Assembly: GCA_035283845.1 (NCBI GenBank)
Contig: DATESZ010000242.1
Coordinates: 1-6,018, forward strand
Source: DATESZ01 sp035283845
GTDB taxonomy: Bacteria > Desulfobacterota > Syntrophia > Syntrophales > JACQWR01
Reading direction: 5' to 3'
DNA: 6,018 nt
The position numbers and the translations under genes are program-made. The notes below the pieces were generated by a model that ran no database searches, was not told where the DNA came from, and was given only the letters and a program-made list of their open reading frames with translations. Within the stretch, counting starts at the first letter, position 1, and each line of letters opens with the position of its first letter. Positions 1-6,018 of this stretch are shown piece after piece.

Positions 1-16
1 GGAATCTAAGAGGTAT

Positions 17-55
17 TGATGTCAAAAGATTTCTCCCTTTGGTCGAAATGACAAT
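17..55. repeat. Fragment resembling a common dispersed palindromic intergenic repeat
   Basis: The segment around AGATTTCTCCCTTTGGTCGA and AAATGACA resembles the widespread 'GATTTCTC...TCGAAATGAC' intergenic repeat seen in many bacterial genomes. Weak inverted symmetry is present (TTTC..CC..GG..GAAA). The resemblance is from memory, and no second copy lies in the window. The rest of 1-122 is AT-rich and without a gene I can support. Confidence 0.4.
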
Positions 56-1375
56 TGATGCTTTTTTTGACTTTTGCAATTACCTCGTCATATTACCATT
101 TTTATTACCCTCTTTTAGAGCATTACCCCTTTTCTTCCGGAACGTCCCCATAAGGCAGTTGATCATCCCGCACCTGCATCGGCCTCGTCATGGCGTTTAC
201 CTCCAACCAATAGTGAGCCACTTTGGTGACTTCATGCCAGGGGAAGTGGGCTGGGTCTTTGATCGGCTCCTGCATTGTGGGTATCGTGCCGCAATTCGTG
301 ACAACGTATAACCAATAACAATCGCGGCGGTCTTCAGCCACATGCCGCTCGTTTGGTGTAAGCAGGATAGTACCCGAGGCTCCTCCAAGTCCCTTGACTT
401 CAATGAGCCGCAATTCACCAGAGCTGAGGTCCAGACTGGTGACGTCGTAGCCGAAGTTTTTCTCGTGGACGTCATAGACCTGGCGGCCTTGACCTCTTTC
501 AAATTCCATGACTATGCGCATCGCCGTGGCTTCGGTCTCCAGATTTGGCCGTAGACGACGGACATCGGGCGCATCGCGTTCAGGGTGAGGAAGCAAAAGA
601 ACACTGGCGATACGCTCCACAGCTTGAAGTGAGAGCGACCTCTGCCGTTCGAGTTCCTGCCTGCGCCGCTCGCGCCGGGCCAGGAGCTCGGCGTGCCGGT
701 TCTCAGCCTGTGCCAAACGGCCGTCCGCCCCCGTCACACCCTTTTCCTTTTCTTCGTTGGCCCTACCTATCTCTTCATCAGCTCGCTGAAGCAGCTCGGT
801 AAGAGACAGTTCCACATGTGCGGTGATATGTTCAACCTCCGCCACTCGCTCCTTCCTTGTCTCTTCCAGGAAGGCTTCAAGCACGTTCTTGTGCAGCCAC
901 GCAGAAGGTTCGGGTGCAGATGCAACGGCTGGTAAGGCCTCAGGAGGTTCGGTAGGCGAGAAGTCGCCCAGCATATTCGGTTCGCGTAAATATGGATCGG
1001 CGTTTTCGGTAAGTTCCACGGCAAAGAGTCGCTCGTGGACCACATGGCCCAGCCCGTCCACCACACGGGTGCGATAGAAGTCTACCCGTGACGGCGCCTC
1101 ATGCTGAAGCGAATAAAAACAGGCGCCCTTGCCGAATGCCTCGGCAGCCTTGTCACAGGTATGCCTGCGAATGGCCTCAAAGAGGGGATGGCCAGGCGTA
1201 ACCCATTCGAGGTTGTTCTTCTCGGCTGTCTCCCGGTCGGTTGAACAGCGGGGGTACCTTGCCGCCAGGGTAGGAAGCCGCCAATTTGGTTCGCGCTCGT
1301 ACCGCTGGAGCGTCGCAGGGGTTCGCGCCGGCTCAAAGGCATGAGGCAGACTTTCCATATGAGCAGCGGGAAGCA

Positions 1376-1384
1376 CCCCCCCCC
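1376..1384 (-). other. Frameshift site: extra G in a G9 run of the helicase pseudogene
   Basis: On the minus strand, nine G's separate FNVV from VLPAAHMES. Eight G's would keep both in one frame (FNVVGGVLPAAHMES). The tract is a classic slippage site. It may be a mutation, a population-variable tract or a read error. Confidence 0.8.
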
Positions 1385-1449
1385 ACAACATTAAAAACCG
1401 CGTCGTCATCAAGGGCATTTCTGATTTCCTGGAGTTTTTCCAGAAGCCG

Positions 1450-1452
1450 TTA
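1450..1452 (-). other. Premature TAA stop in the helicase pseudogene
   Basis: The frame carrying motif VI reads ...ATNTIEGRVL, then TAA, then in the same frame RLLEKLQEIRNALDDDAVF. The continuing sense sequence after the stop shows a point change, most simply CAA (Gln) to TAA. This is not a homopolymer artefact and supports real gene decay. Confidence 0.8.
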
Positions 1453-1581
1453 CAGGACCCGGCCTTCGATGGTGTTCGTAGCCACAAAGTTGAAGATGAG
1501 GCAGTCCTTCCGCTGGCCGTAACGATGAATGCGGCCCATGCGCTGTTCCAGGCGATTGGGGTTCCAGGGAATATCATAGTT

Positions 1582-1588
1582 AAAAAAA
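1582..1588 (-). other. Frameshift site: extra T in a T7 run of the helicase pseudogene
   Basis: On the minus strand the run of seven T's turns ...LQVCNIFF into a stop. With six T's the frame continues as FFNYDIPWNPNRLEQ, the expected sequence before helicase motif VI. A sequencing error in a homopolymer gives the same picture, so this lesion alone proves nothing. Confidence 0.8.
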
Positions 1589-1827
1589 GATGTTGCAAAC
1601 CTGGAGATTGATGCCCTCTCCCGCGGCCTCGGTAGCAACAAGCACTTGAATCTCTCCATCGCGGAATTGTTGCTCCGAGAAAAGACGTGTCCCGGGATCG
1701 TTGCGGGTCCCCGGCTTCATGCCTCCATGAATAGAGCCGACCCGAAAGCCCCAAGACTTCAATCTGCCGACAAGGTAATCGAGCGTATCCTTAAATTCCG
1801 TGAAGATAAGAAGGCGTTGGTCAGAAT

Positions 1828-1867
1828 GGTCCCTGCCTGCGCCGCGCGCGTCGCGGCAGGCAGGTCC
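1828..1867. repeat. Short palindromic repeat (copy B) with GGTCC direct repeats, disrupting the helicase
   Basis: The arms CCTGCCTGC (1832-1840) and GGCAGGCAGG (1855-1864) form a GC-rich hairpin that shares its first 16 bases and last 10 bases with copy A. It lacks copy A's inner hairpin. GGTCC occurs at both ends (1828-1832 and 1863-1867), as expected for a 5-bp target duplication. Removing one 35-base unit joins the upstream frame to the downstream frame and gives RLAPPDHSDQRLLIFTEF without interruption. This insertion is therefore one cause of the frameshift. Confidence 0.85.
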
Positions 1868-3040
1868 GGCGGGGCCAAGCGGACAATGTCCTGGGCTCTC
1901 TTCAGCCCGTCTTCCAGTCTGCAAGCGCGGTTTTCCAGGCTGTGCTGCATGGCATAGGTGCTGGAGGCAAGCCTGCGTTGATAAAGAGACATCAAAAAGC
2001 CGACGGCGCGGGCACAGGGATCATCGCCTTGAGCGGCGGCTTTCGCGCTCTGGCGCTTCACAAAGCGGGTGATCTCTCTGTAGAGCTCAAACTCCGGCCC
2101 GTCGATCTGGAAGTCGACGGTATGGGGGATGCGTTTTGTAAATATCTTCTCAGCCGCCCAGGTACCATCCGATCGCTTTTCCGGAAAGTAGACCATTGCC
2201 TCCTTCGTGCGGCGCAGGTAGAATGGAGCGCGGCGCTGATTCATAGCCTCGTGAATGGATCGGACATCGGCATAGGCATCCGTATCGAGTAACTGCAGAA
2301 ACAACGAGAAATTCTCCGGGTCGCCCTTATGGGGTGTCGCCGTCAGCATCAAGAAATGGTCCGACGTATCCCGCAGCAGTTCACCGAGAGCATAGCACGC
2401 CGTTTTACGGGCCGGCGGCGTCCAGGACATGCGGTGGGCCTCATCCACAATGATGAGATCCCACTGGACTTGCCTCAATCCCGGAAGAATCTCGCTACGC
2501 TTCGCAAGATCGAGTGATGTGATGATCTTCTTTTGCTCCAGCCACTGGTTGACACCGAACTGGTCGCGGATGTCACCACCTTTTACAACAAGGAATTTTT
2601 CGTCAAACTTTTCCTTCAATTCCCGCTGCCATTGAAAGGAGAGGTTGGACGGGCAGACGATAAGAATCCGTTCAGCAAGACCGCGCAATTGGAGTTCACG
2701 AATGAGAAGCCCGGCCATGATTGTCTTGCCCGCCCCGGCATCGTCGGCGAGCAGGAACCGGACACGGGCCAGTTTCAGGAGATAGTCGTAAATGGCCTCC
2801 AGTTGGTGGGGCAATGGATCGACGCGGGAAATGGAGAGGCCAAAGTAAGGATCAAATTCCCAGGCAATGCCGAGCGAGTATGCTTGCAGTCCCAGCCGGA
2901 GGAGACGTCCATCGCCCGCGTAAGTGAAAACGGTATCGATGATGGTGAGCCTCTCGATGTCGCAGGTGTTGAGGGTAACTTTCCGGAAGCGCTCGGATTG
3001 TGTACCGACGAGGCCCATTGTCCAAGCGTCGTCACCGCTG

Positions 3041-3106
3041 CCTGCCTGCGCCGCGCCCCTGTCTGCGTGCGTTTCACCCGCACAGGCAGGCGGCGTGGCA
3101 GGCAGG
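3041..3106. repeat. 66-bp palindromic repeat (copy A) inserted in frame in the helicase
   Basis: This is a long imperfect hairpin. The outer arms are CCTGCCTGC (3041-3049) and its complement GGCAGGCAGG (3097-3106). The inner arms are CCTGTCTGCGTGCG (3058-3071) and CGCACAGGCAGG (3079-3090). It encodes 22 residues rich in Pro, Ala and Gly (starting LPATPPACAGETH) between IHA and SGDD. These residues look foreign to the helicase, and skipping them leaves MRVETIHASGDDAWTMG, a natural-looking join. The first 16 bases are identical to copy B. I see no clear target duplication. It is a REP- or MITE-like element without coding capacity of its own. Confidence 0.8.
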
Positions 3107-3195
3107 GCATGAATTGTTTCTACGCGCATCGGCTCGTTAAAGAGCGTGCCGACTACGATACAACCTTCGCGTATTTGATTTTTTATCGCTGTCAT

Positions 3196-3282
3196 CGGTC
3201 CCAGCTCTCTCGCCACCGTCTTGATGGCTGTCAACGGCTAAAACAAGGACGACTGATTACCAATCGGTGGTTAATTTATGTC
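3196..3282. other. Spacer between livG and the helicase pseudogene
   Basis: This 87-base stretch contains no gene. It marks the end of the compact liv operon and the start of the more G+C-rich helicase region. On the minus strand a TTGACA (3229-3234) matches a -35 box, but I see no good -10 at the expected distance. An imperfect 7-bp hairpin at 3252-3268 is not followed directly by a U-run. I therefore call neither a promoter nor a terminator. The words TGACAGCCATCAA and TGACAGCGATAAA (11 of 13 the same) begin 39 bases apart across the start of the pseudogene. Confidence 0.5.
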
Positions 3283-4065
3283 TCAAGGGTTTGTTTCAAT
3301 GGATGCGCCTAAATAGGCCTGGATGACATCAGGATGGTTCATCACTGCCTCCGCATTTCCCTCGGTAATCTTTTTCCCGTAGTGAAAAACGGCCATCCTA
3401 TCGGCTAAGTCAGAAATCAGCTTCATGTCGTGTTCTATCCATACCATAGGAATGCCCAACTCGTATCTGATACGCAAGAGAAAACGGGCTAACTGTTCCT
3501 TCTCTTGGCGGTTCATCCCGGAAGCGGGCTCATCTAAAAGAAGAAGCTTGGGCTCCATTACTAAAGCGCGACAAATTCCGACAAATTTTTGAATGCCAAA
3601 GGGCAGATCACCTGCCGGAAGGCGACGATAACGCTCCAGCTCTAAGAACTTTATTGCTTCTTCTGCTTTCTCCCTAAAATTTACCTCCTCCTTTTGTCCC
3701 CATCCCCAGAAGATACCGCCGCTAAAGATGCCCCCCTGCATTTTGAAATGACAGCCCAGGAGCACGTTATCTAAAACACTCATGCTTTTGAATAGTTCGA
3801 CTGATTGAAAGGCGCGTCCAATGCCAATTTCAGGCGCTTTATGAGGAGAATGGCCGGTGATCTCTTTACCTTCAAAGATGACTGAGCCTTTATCAGGCCT
3901 GTATAACCCGCTGATGATATTGAGAAGACAGGTTTTACCTGCTCCATTTGGTCCTACTAAACCAAGGATCTCTCCTTTCCCCGCTTTAAGATCCACGCCA
4001 TTTAAGGCCATCAGCCCCCCAAAGCTAAGATAAAGGTTGCGGATTTCTAATATAGTCTCTTGCAT
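3283..4065 (-). CDS. livG: LivG-like ATPase of a branched-chain amino acid type ABC importer
   Basis: This is the second ABC ATPase of the importer, 260 residues from the ATG at 4065, two bases after the livF stop. A GTG four codons upstream is less likely because it lies within the apparent ribosome binding site. Numbered from this ATG, the motifs are Walker A GPNGAGKT (38-45), Q-loop Gln87 in RAFQ, signature region LPFGIQK (154-160), Walker B LLLLDEP (174-180) with D-loop SGMN, and switch His212 in IEHD. The signature is not the canonical LSGGQ, but LPYG-like forms are usual in LivG. A Gly/Trp-rich segment at about 111-123 before the helical domain is also typical of the long LivG variant. 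It appears to be the last gene of the operon. The next gene is 87 bases away, a decayed helicase of different base composition. The gene is intact. Confidence 0.92.
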   Translation of the reverse strand: MQETILEIRNLYLSFGGLMALNGVDLKAGKGEILGLVGPNGAGKTCLLNIISGLYRPDKGSVIFEGKEITGHSPHKAPEIGIGRAFQSVELFKSMSVLDNVLLGCHFKMQGGIFSGGIFWGWGQKEEVNFREKAEEAIKFLELERYRRLPAGDLPFGIQKFVGICRALVMEPKLLLLDEPASGMNRQEKEQLARFLLRIRYELGIPMVWIEHDMKLISDLADRMAVFHYGKKITEGNAEAVMNHPDVIQAYLGASIETNP

Positions 4066-4067
4066 GA

Positions 4068-4883
4068 TTAGCCCCACCAGCGCCGAGTGCGGGAATATTG
4101 TTTTACGTCCCGATAGTTTTTGCTTCCTGCTGCCCCAATCCCTAAATAAAATTCCTGCACATCCTCGTGGGACATCAGCTTCTGCGGAGTGCCCTCAAAT
4201 ACTACCCTGCCATTCTCCATAATATAACAGTAATCAGCGATTTTTAAGGCAGCCAATGCATTTTGCTCGACCAATAAGATGGCTAAACCCATGTCATTTC
4301 TGAGAGATTGGAGCACCGTGGAGAAAAAGTCGGCAATAAGGGGGGCAAGGCCTAAGGAAAATTCATCCGCCATAAGCAGCCTGGGAGTGCACAACAGAGC
4401 CGACCCTATGGCTAACATCTGTCGCTCCCCGCCGCTTAAGTAACCGGCAATTTCATTGCTTCTTTTCCGAAGGACAGGGAAGTAGAAATATACCTTGTCC
4501 AAAGTTTCCTTAATATTTCCTTTTATTCTGCCTGCCCCTGCCAGGAGATTTTCTTTCACCGTCAGGGTCTCAAATATTTTTTGCCGTTCAGGGACTAATA
4601 TCACTCCCTCCCGGGCAATTTCATGGGGAAGTTTTCCATTCAGCCTTCTCCCTTCAAACTGGATTAGACCATCTTTGATGTCGGCATTATCTGAGCCCAG
4701 GAATCCGGAAATGGCCCGCAGAGTAGTCGTCTTCCCCGCTCCATTCACCCCCAAAATGGCGACAATACTCTTTTCTGGCACCTTAAATGAAACTCCTTGA
4801 ATAGCGATGGAGGCCTTATGGTAGACGACTTCTAACTTTCTTACTTCCAGAAGGATCTTCTCTGAAGCAACTGGATCTCCCAT
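4068..4883 (-). CDS. livF: LivF-like ATPase of a branched-chain amino acid type ABC importer
   Basis: This cytoplasmic ABC ATPase has 271 residues. Visible motifs in order are Walker A GVNGAGKT (45-52), the LivF-type VPERQKIF segment in the Q-loop region (about 98-105), ABC signature LSGGE (149-153), Walker B RLLMADE (168-174) with D-loop SLGLAP, and VEQN (205-208). LivF proteins normally carry Gln here where LivG has the switch His, so this is not a defect. The residue after the catalytic Glu is Phe, where Pro or Leu is more common. The protein is about 30 residues longer than a minimal LivF because of a basic tail (about 254-271, NYRDVKQYSRTRRWWG), which I recall from deltaproteobacterial homologues. 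It starts 6 bases after the livM stop and probably pairs with LivG as a heterodimer. Confidence 0.93.
   Translation of the reverse strand: MGDPVASEKILLEVRKLEVVYHKASIAIQGVSFKVPEKSIVAILGVNGAGKTTTLRAISGFLGSDNADIKDGLIQFEGRRLNGKLPHEIAREGVILVPERQKIFETLTVKENLLAGAGRIKGNIKETLDKVYFYFPVLRKRSNEIAGYLSGGERQMLAIGSALLCTPRLLMADEFSLGLAPLIADFFSTVLQSLRNDMGLAILLVEQNALAALKIADYCYIMENGRVVFEGTPQKLMSHEDVQEFYLGIGAAGSKNYRDVKQYSRTRRWWG
4072..4078 (-). promoter_or_regulatory. Shine-Dalgarno that decides the livG start
   Basis: GGTGGGG on the minus strand lies six bases before the ATG at 4065. It contains the GTG at 4077 that would otherwise extend the frame by four codons. No ribosome binding site precedes that GTG, so the ATG at 4065 is the better start. 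The element is also part of the last livF codons. Confidence 0.6.
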
Positions 4884-4886
4884 AAT

Positions 4887-4896
4887 CTCCTACCTC
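4887..4896 (-). promoter_or_regulatory. Shine-Dalgarno of livF, overlapping the livM stop
   Basis: On the minus strand GAGGTAGGAG stands just ahead of the livF ATG. GAGGT gives an 8-base spacer and AGGAG a 3-base spacer. The livM stop codon (TAG, 4890-4892) lies inside this element, so ribosomes ending livM would be placed at the livF start, which suggests translational coupling. Confidence 0.75.
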
Positions 4897-5954
4897 GTGA
4901 TTACGCTCCGCCTATATCGAAATGGCCATAAGACAAAATAATCGCGGATCATTTTCCAAATTCCCGCCAGGCCCTTTGGCTCCACTATCAGGAACAAAAT
5001 AATAAAGAAGCCAAAAAGGATAAGTTCAATGGACGCTCGTCTTGCCTCGAAAATTAGGGGCAGCGGCAGGATTTCAAAAATCCCTGAAAGGGCATAAGGC
5101 AGGATGATGACAAATAAAGCCCCCAGGAAAGAGCCGGTGATGGAACCCAGCCCCCCAATTAAAATCATCGCCACAAAAGTTAGTCCCAAGGATATCGTAT
5201 ATGTTTCTGCGGTTACAAAATGTGTGTAATAAGCTGAAAGGCCGCCGCCTAATGCCACAAGGGCAGAAGCGAATACAAAGGCAAGAATTTTGTAATAACC
5301 GACATGGATTCCCAAGGCCAAGGCGACAAAATCTCGATCTCCAATGGCGGTCCATGCCCTTCCAACCCTGCTTCTTAATAAATTAATGCAAAAGATCGTT
5401 GCCAACCATACAATAATGATCAAGACAGGATACCATTTTATCGTGCTGTTCAAAACGAAGGGACCAATCGAAGGGTCAGGGATGGAAATTCCCCAGTGGT
5501 AGCCGGCAAGGCTTTGATATTTCTTTCCAATGTAAACTAAAATGTAATGCATGGCCATGGTGCCCAGGACAATATAAAGGGCGCGCAGACGCAGTGAGGG
5601 TAAACCCATCACCAATCCAAAAATGGCTCCCACCGCCACTGTAGCCGGCAATACCAGCAAAAAGGGAACATTTTGCTGCATACCTAAAATTGCCACGGCA
5701 TAAGATCCGGCGGCAAATATGCCGGCGTGCCCCAGGGATATGACGCCTGCCCTGCCGGTAAGAATGTTGAGTCCTAAAGCGACGATGGCATTGATTAATG
5801 CCAGATTAATCAAGTGGATATAGTAAGAAGAGGAGAAAAAAGGAAAAAGGATCAATCCCAAGCAGAGAACCATCACCCAAAAGAGACGTAAGGGTGTATC
5901 GACCAGCCTCATATCATCAAAATAACTCGTTTTGAAATAACCGCTTCCCGGCAT
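4890..5954 (-). CDS. livM: LivM-like permease of a branched-chain amino acid type ABC importer
   Basis: This is a 354-residue inner-membrane permease subunit that would pair with LivH to form the translocation path and dock the LivF and LivG ATPases. After a short polar N-terminus, hydrophobic segments run from about residue 24 to 325. The LivM hallmark is at about 63-88 (NILTG, then SLGHAGIFAAGSYA). The cytoplasmic EAA-like coupling loop is at about 198-216 (GRAWTAIGDRDFVALALGI), and IGGLGSITG follows at about 267-274. The length is normal for the family. I keep the ATG at 5954 because GGAGAGG lies seven bases upstream and residues 10-15 (SYFDDM) resemble an N-terminus common in deltaproteobacterial LivM proteins. 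The alternative is Met15. The gene is intact. The substrate cannot be read from the permease. Confidence 0.93.
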   Translation of the reverse strand: MPGSGYFKTSYFDDMRLVDTPLRLFWVMVLCLGLILFPFFSSSYYIHLINLALINAIVALGLNILTGRAGVISLGHAGIFAAGSYAVAILGMQQNVPFLLVLPATVAVGAIFGLVMGLPSLRLRALYIVLGTMAMHYILVYIGKKYQSLAGYHWGISIPDPSIGPFVLNSTIKWYPVLIIIVWLATIFCINLLRSRVGRAWTAIGDRDFVALALGIHVGYYKILAFVFASALVALGGGLSAYYTHFVTAETYTISLGLTFVAMILIGGLGSITGSFLGALFVIILPYALSGIFEILPLPLIFEARRASIELILFGFFIILFLIVEPKGLAGIWKMIRDYFVLWPFRYRRSVITR

Positions 5955-5955
5955 G

Positions 5956-6018
5956 TTACAGCCTCTCCACCTCTTCTTTAGCGCCCAATAAGCCCCAGGG
6001 GCGAATGAGCAGCACCAG
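5956..6018 (-). CDS. livH: LivH-like ABC importer permease, C-terminal end only (gene continues beyond the window)
   Basis: Only the last 20 codons and the TAA stop are in the window. They read LVLLIRPWGLLGAKEEVERL, which matches the usual end of LivH-type permeases: a last hydrophobic stretch, then RPxGLxG and a short charged tail. LivH forms the inner-membrane channel together with LivM. The stop lies one base before the ATG of the LivM-like gene, and this gene's last codons carry the next gene's Shine-Dalgarno, so the two are surely one transcript. The identity rests on a short tail plus context. LivH and LivM tails resemble each other, but a complete LivM follows, so LivH is the better reading. 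Confidence 0.8.
   Translation of the reverse strand: MVLLIRPWGLLGAKEEVERL

Larger units (their letters stand above)
123..3195 (-). pseudogene. Decayed SNF2/DEAD-like helicase with C-terminal DUF3883 (NOV_C) nuclease-like domain
   Basis: Motifs of one large helicase follow in order on the minus strand but in three frames. First frame: start ATG at 3195, MRVETI near 3120, motif I DDAGAGKT (about 2720-2750), DEAH (2434-2445), LTATPHKG (about 2320-2350), LRRTKEA. Second: LLIFTEFKDTL (about 1780-1815), ATEAAGEGIN (about 1610-1640). Third: NYDIPWNPNRLEQ and RMGRIHRYGQ (about 1506-1580). Last frame: EWVTPGHPLF (about 1170-1200), a charged coiled-coil region (about 600-890) and DUF3883 (about 300-539) with YDV.SLD and IEVKG of a PD-(D/E)XK-like fold. 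Breaks are a 35-bp hairpin insertion (1828-1862), an extra T (1582-1588), a TAA stop (1450-1452) and an extra G (1376-1384). Undoing the indels gives one frame of 1012 codons with one stop. Such helicases often occur in defence or restriction loci, and DrmD of DISARM is a related type. No partner gene is visible, so no system is assigned. A TTG at 3234 could extend the N-terminus by 13 codons. Confidence 0.9.

Noticed and set aside
39..311. Plus-strand open frame of 90 codons at the left edge
   Set aside because: More than half of it is antisense to the conserved DUF3883 tail of the pseudogene. It has no convincing ribosome binding site or recognisable product.
3041..3106. Hairpin copies A and B as CRISPR repeats or transcription terminators
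   Set aside because: There are only two copies, about 1.2 kb apart, inside coding sequence, with different inner parts, no regular spacers and no U-tracts. A dispersed palindromic repeat family fits better.
123..3195. A working DISARM or other named defence system
   Set aside because: Only one gene of a suitable type is present, it is inactivated, and no methylase, DUF1998 protein or nuclease partner is visible.
3229..3234. TTGACA as a -35 promoter box for the helicase
   Set aside because: No plausible -10 box is present 16-18 bases downstream. A single consensus hexamer is weak evidence.
3252..3268. Hairpin after livG as an intrinsic terminator
   Set aside because: The stem has only seven pairs with a mismatch, is AT-rich, and has no U-run directly after it on the minus strand.
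2533..3312. Plus-strand open frame of 259 codons opposite the helicase
   Set aside because: It lies fully antisense to a region with clear helicase motifs I and Ia and reads through hairpin copy A. The product looks like no family I know. Long antisense frames are common in G+C-rich genes.
4066..4077. GTG at 4077 as the livG start, overlapping livF
   Set aside because: The GTG lies inside the GGTGGGG ribosome binding site of the ATG at 4065 and has no such site of its own.

Overview
The window looks like a chromosomal piece of a Gram-negative, probably anaerobic bacterium of the Desulfobacterota (deltaproteobacterial) type. This rests on remembered family features: the long basic C-terminal tail of the LivF-like ATPase and the 'SY..DM' N-terminus of the LivM-like permease. 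It is inference, not a database result. Every supported gene reads on the minus strand, so transcription runs from high to low coordinates.

Right part (about 3283-6018): a tightly packed branched-chain amino acid type (HAAT/Liv) ABC importer operon. It holds the last 20 codons of a LivH-like permease, a complete LivM-like permease, a LivF-like ATPase and a LivG-like ATPase. Gaps are 1, 6 and 2 bases, and each Shine-Dalgarno sequence lies at or near the end of the preceding gene, so translation is probably coupled. Together they form the two membrane subunits and two ATPases of an importer. The periplasmic binding protein that sets substrate choice is not in the window, so the substrate (amino acid, amide, urea, or an aromatic or dicarboxylic acid) is open.

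Left part (about 123-3195): a decayed gene for a large SNF2/DEAD-like helicase with a C-terminal DUF3883 (NOV_C) nuclease-like domain, a type often met in phage-defence and restriction neighbourhoods. Its motifs appear in the right order but across three reading frames. The lesions can be read exactly: a 35-bp hairpin insertion flanked by GGTCC direct repeats, one extra T in a T7 run, a CAA-to-TAA type nonsense codon, and one extra G in a G9 run. A second, 66-bp member of the same hairpin family sits near the N-terminus and adds exactly 22 codons in frame. Undoing the three frameshifting lesions gives one frame of 1012 codons interrupted only by the TAA. Two stretches that I expect in the family also seem to be missing. 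The helicase is visibly richer in G+C than the liv genes, which fits acquisition by transfer followed by decay.

The first 122 bases hold no gene, only an AT-rich stretch with a fragment resembling a common dispersed intergenic repeat. I see no tRNA, rRNA, CRISPR array or transposase. The main point of interest is the family of small GC-rich palindromes that has inserted twice in one coding sequence, once tolerated and once disruptive, with the second event precise enough to reconstruct the pre-insertion sequence.
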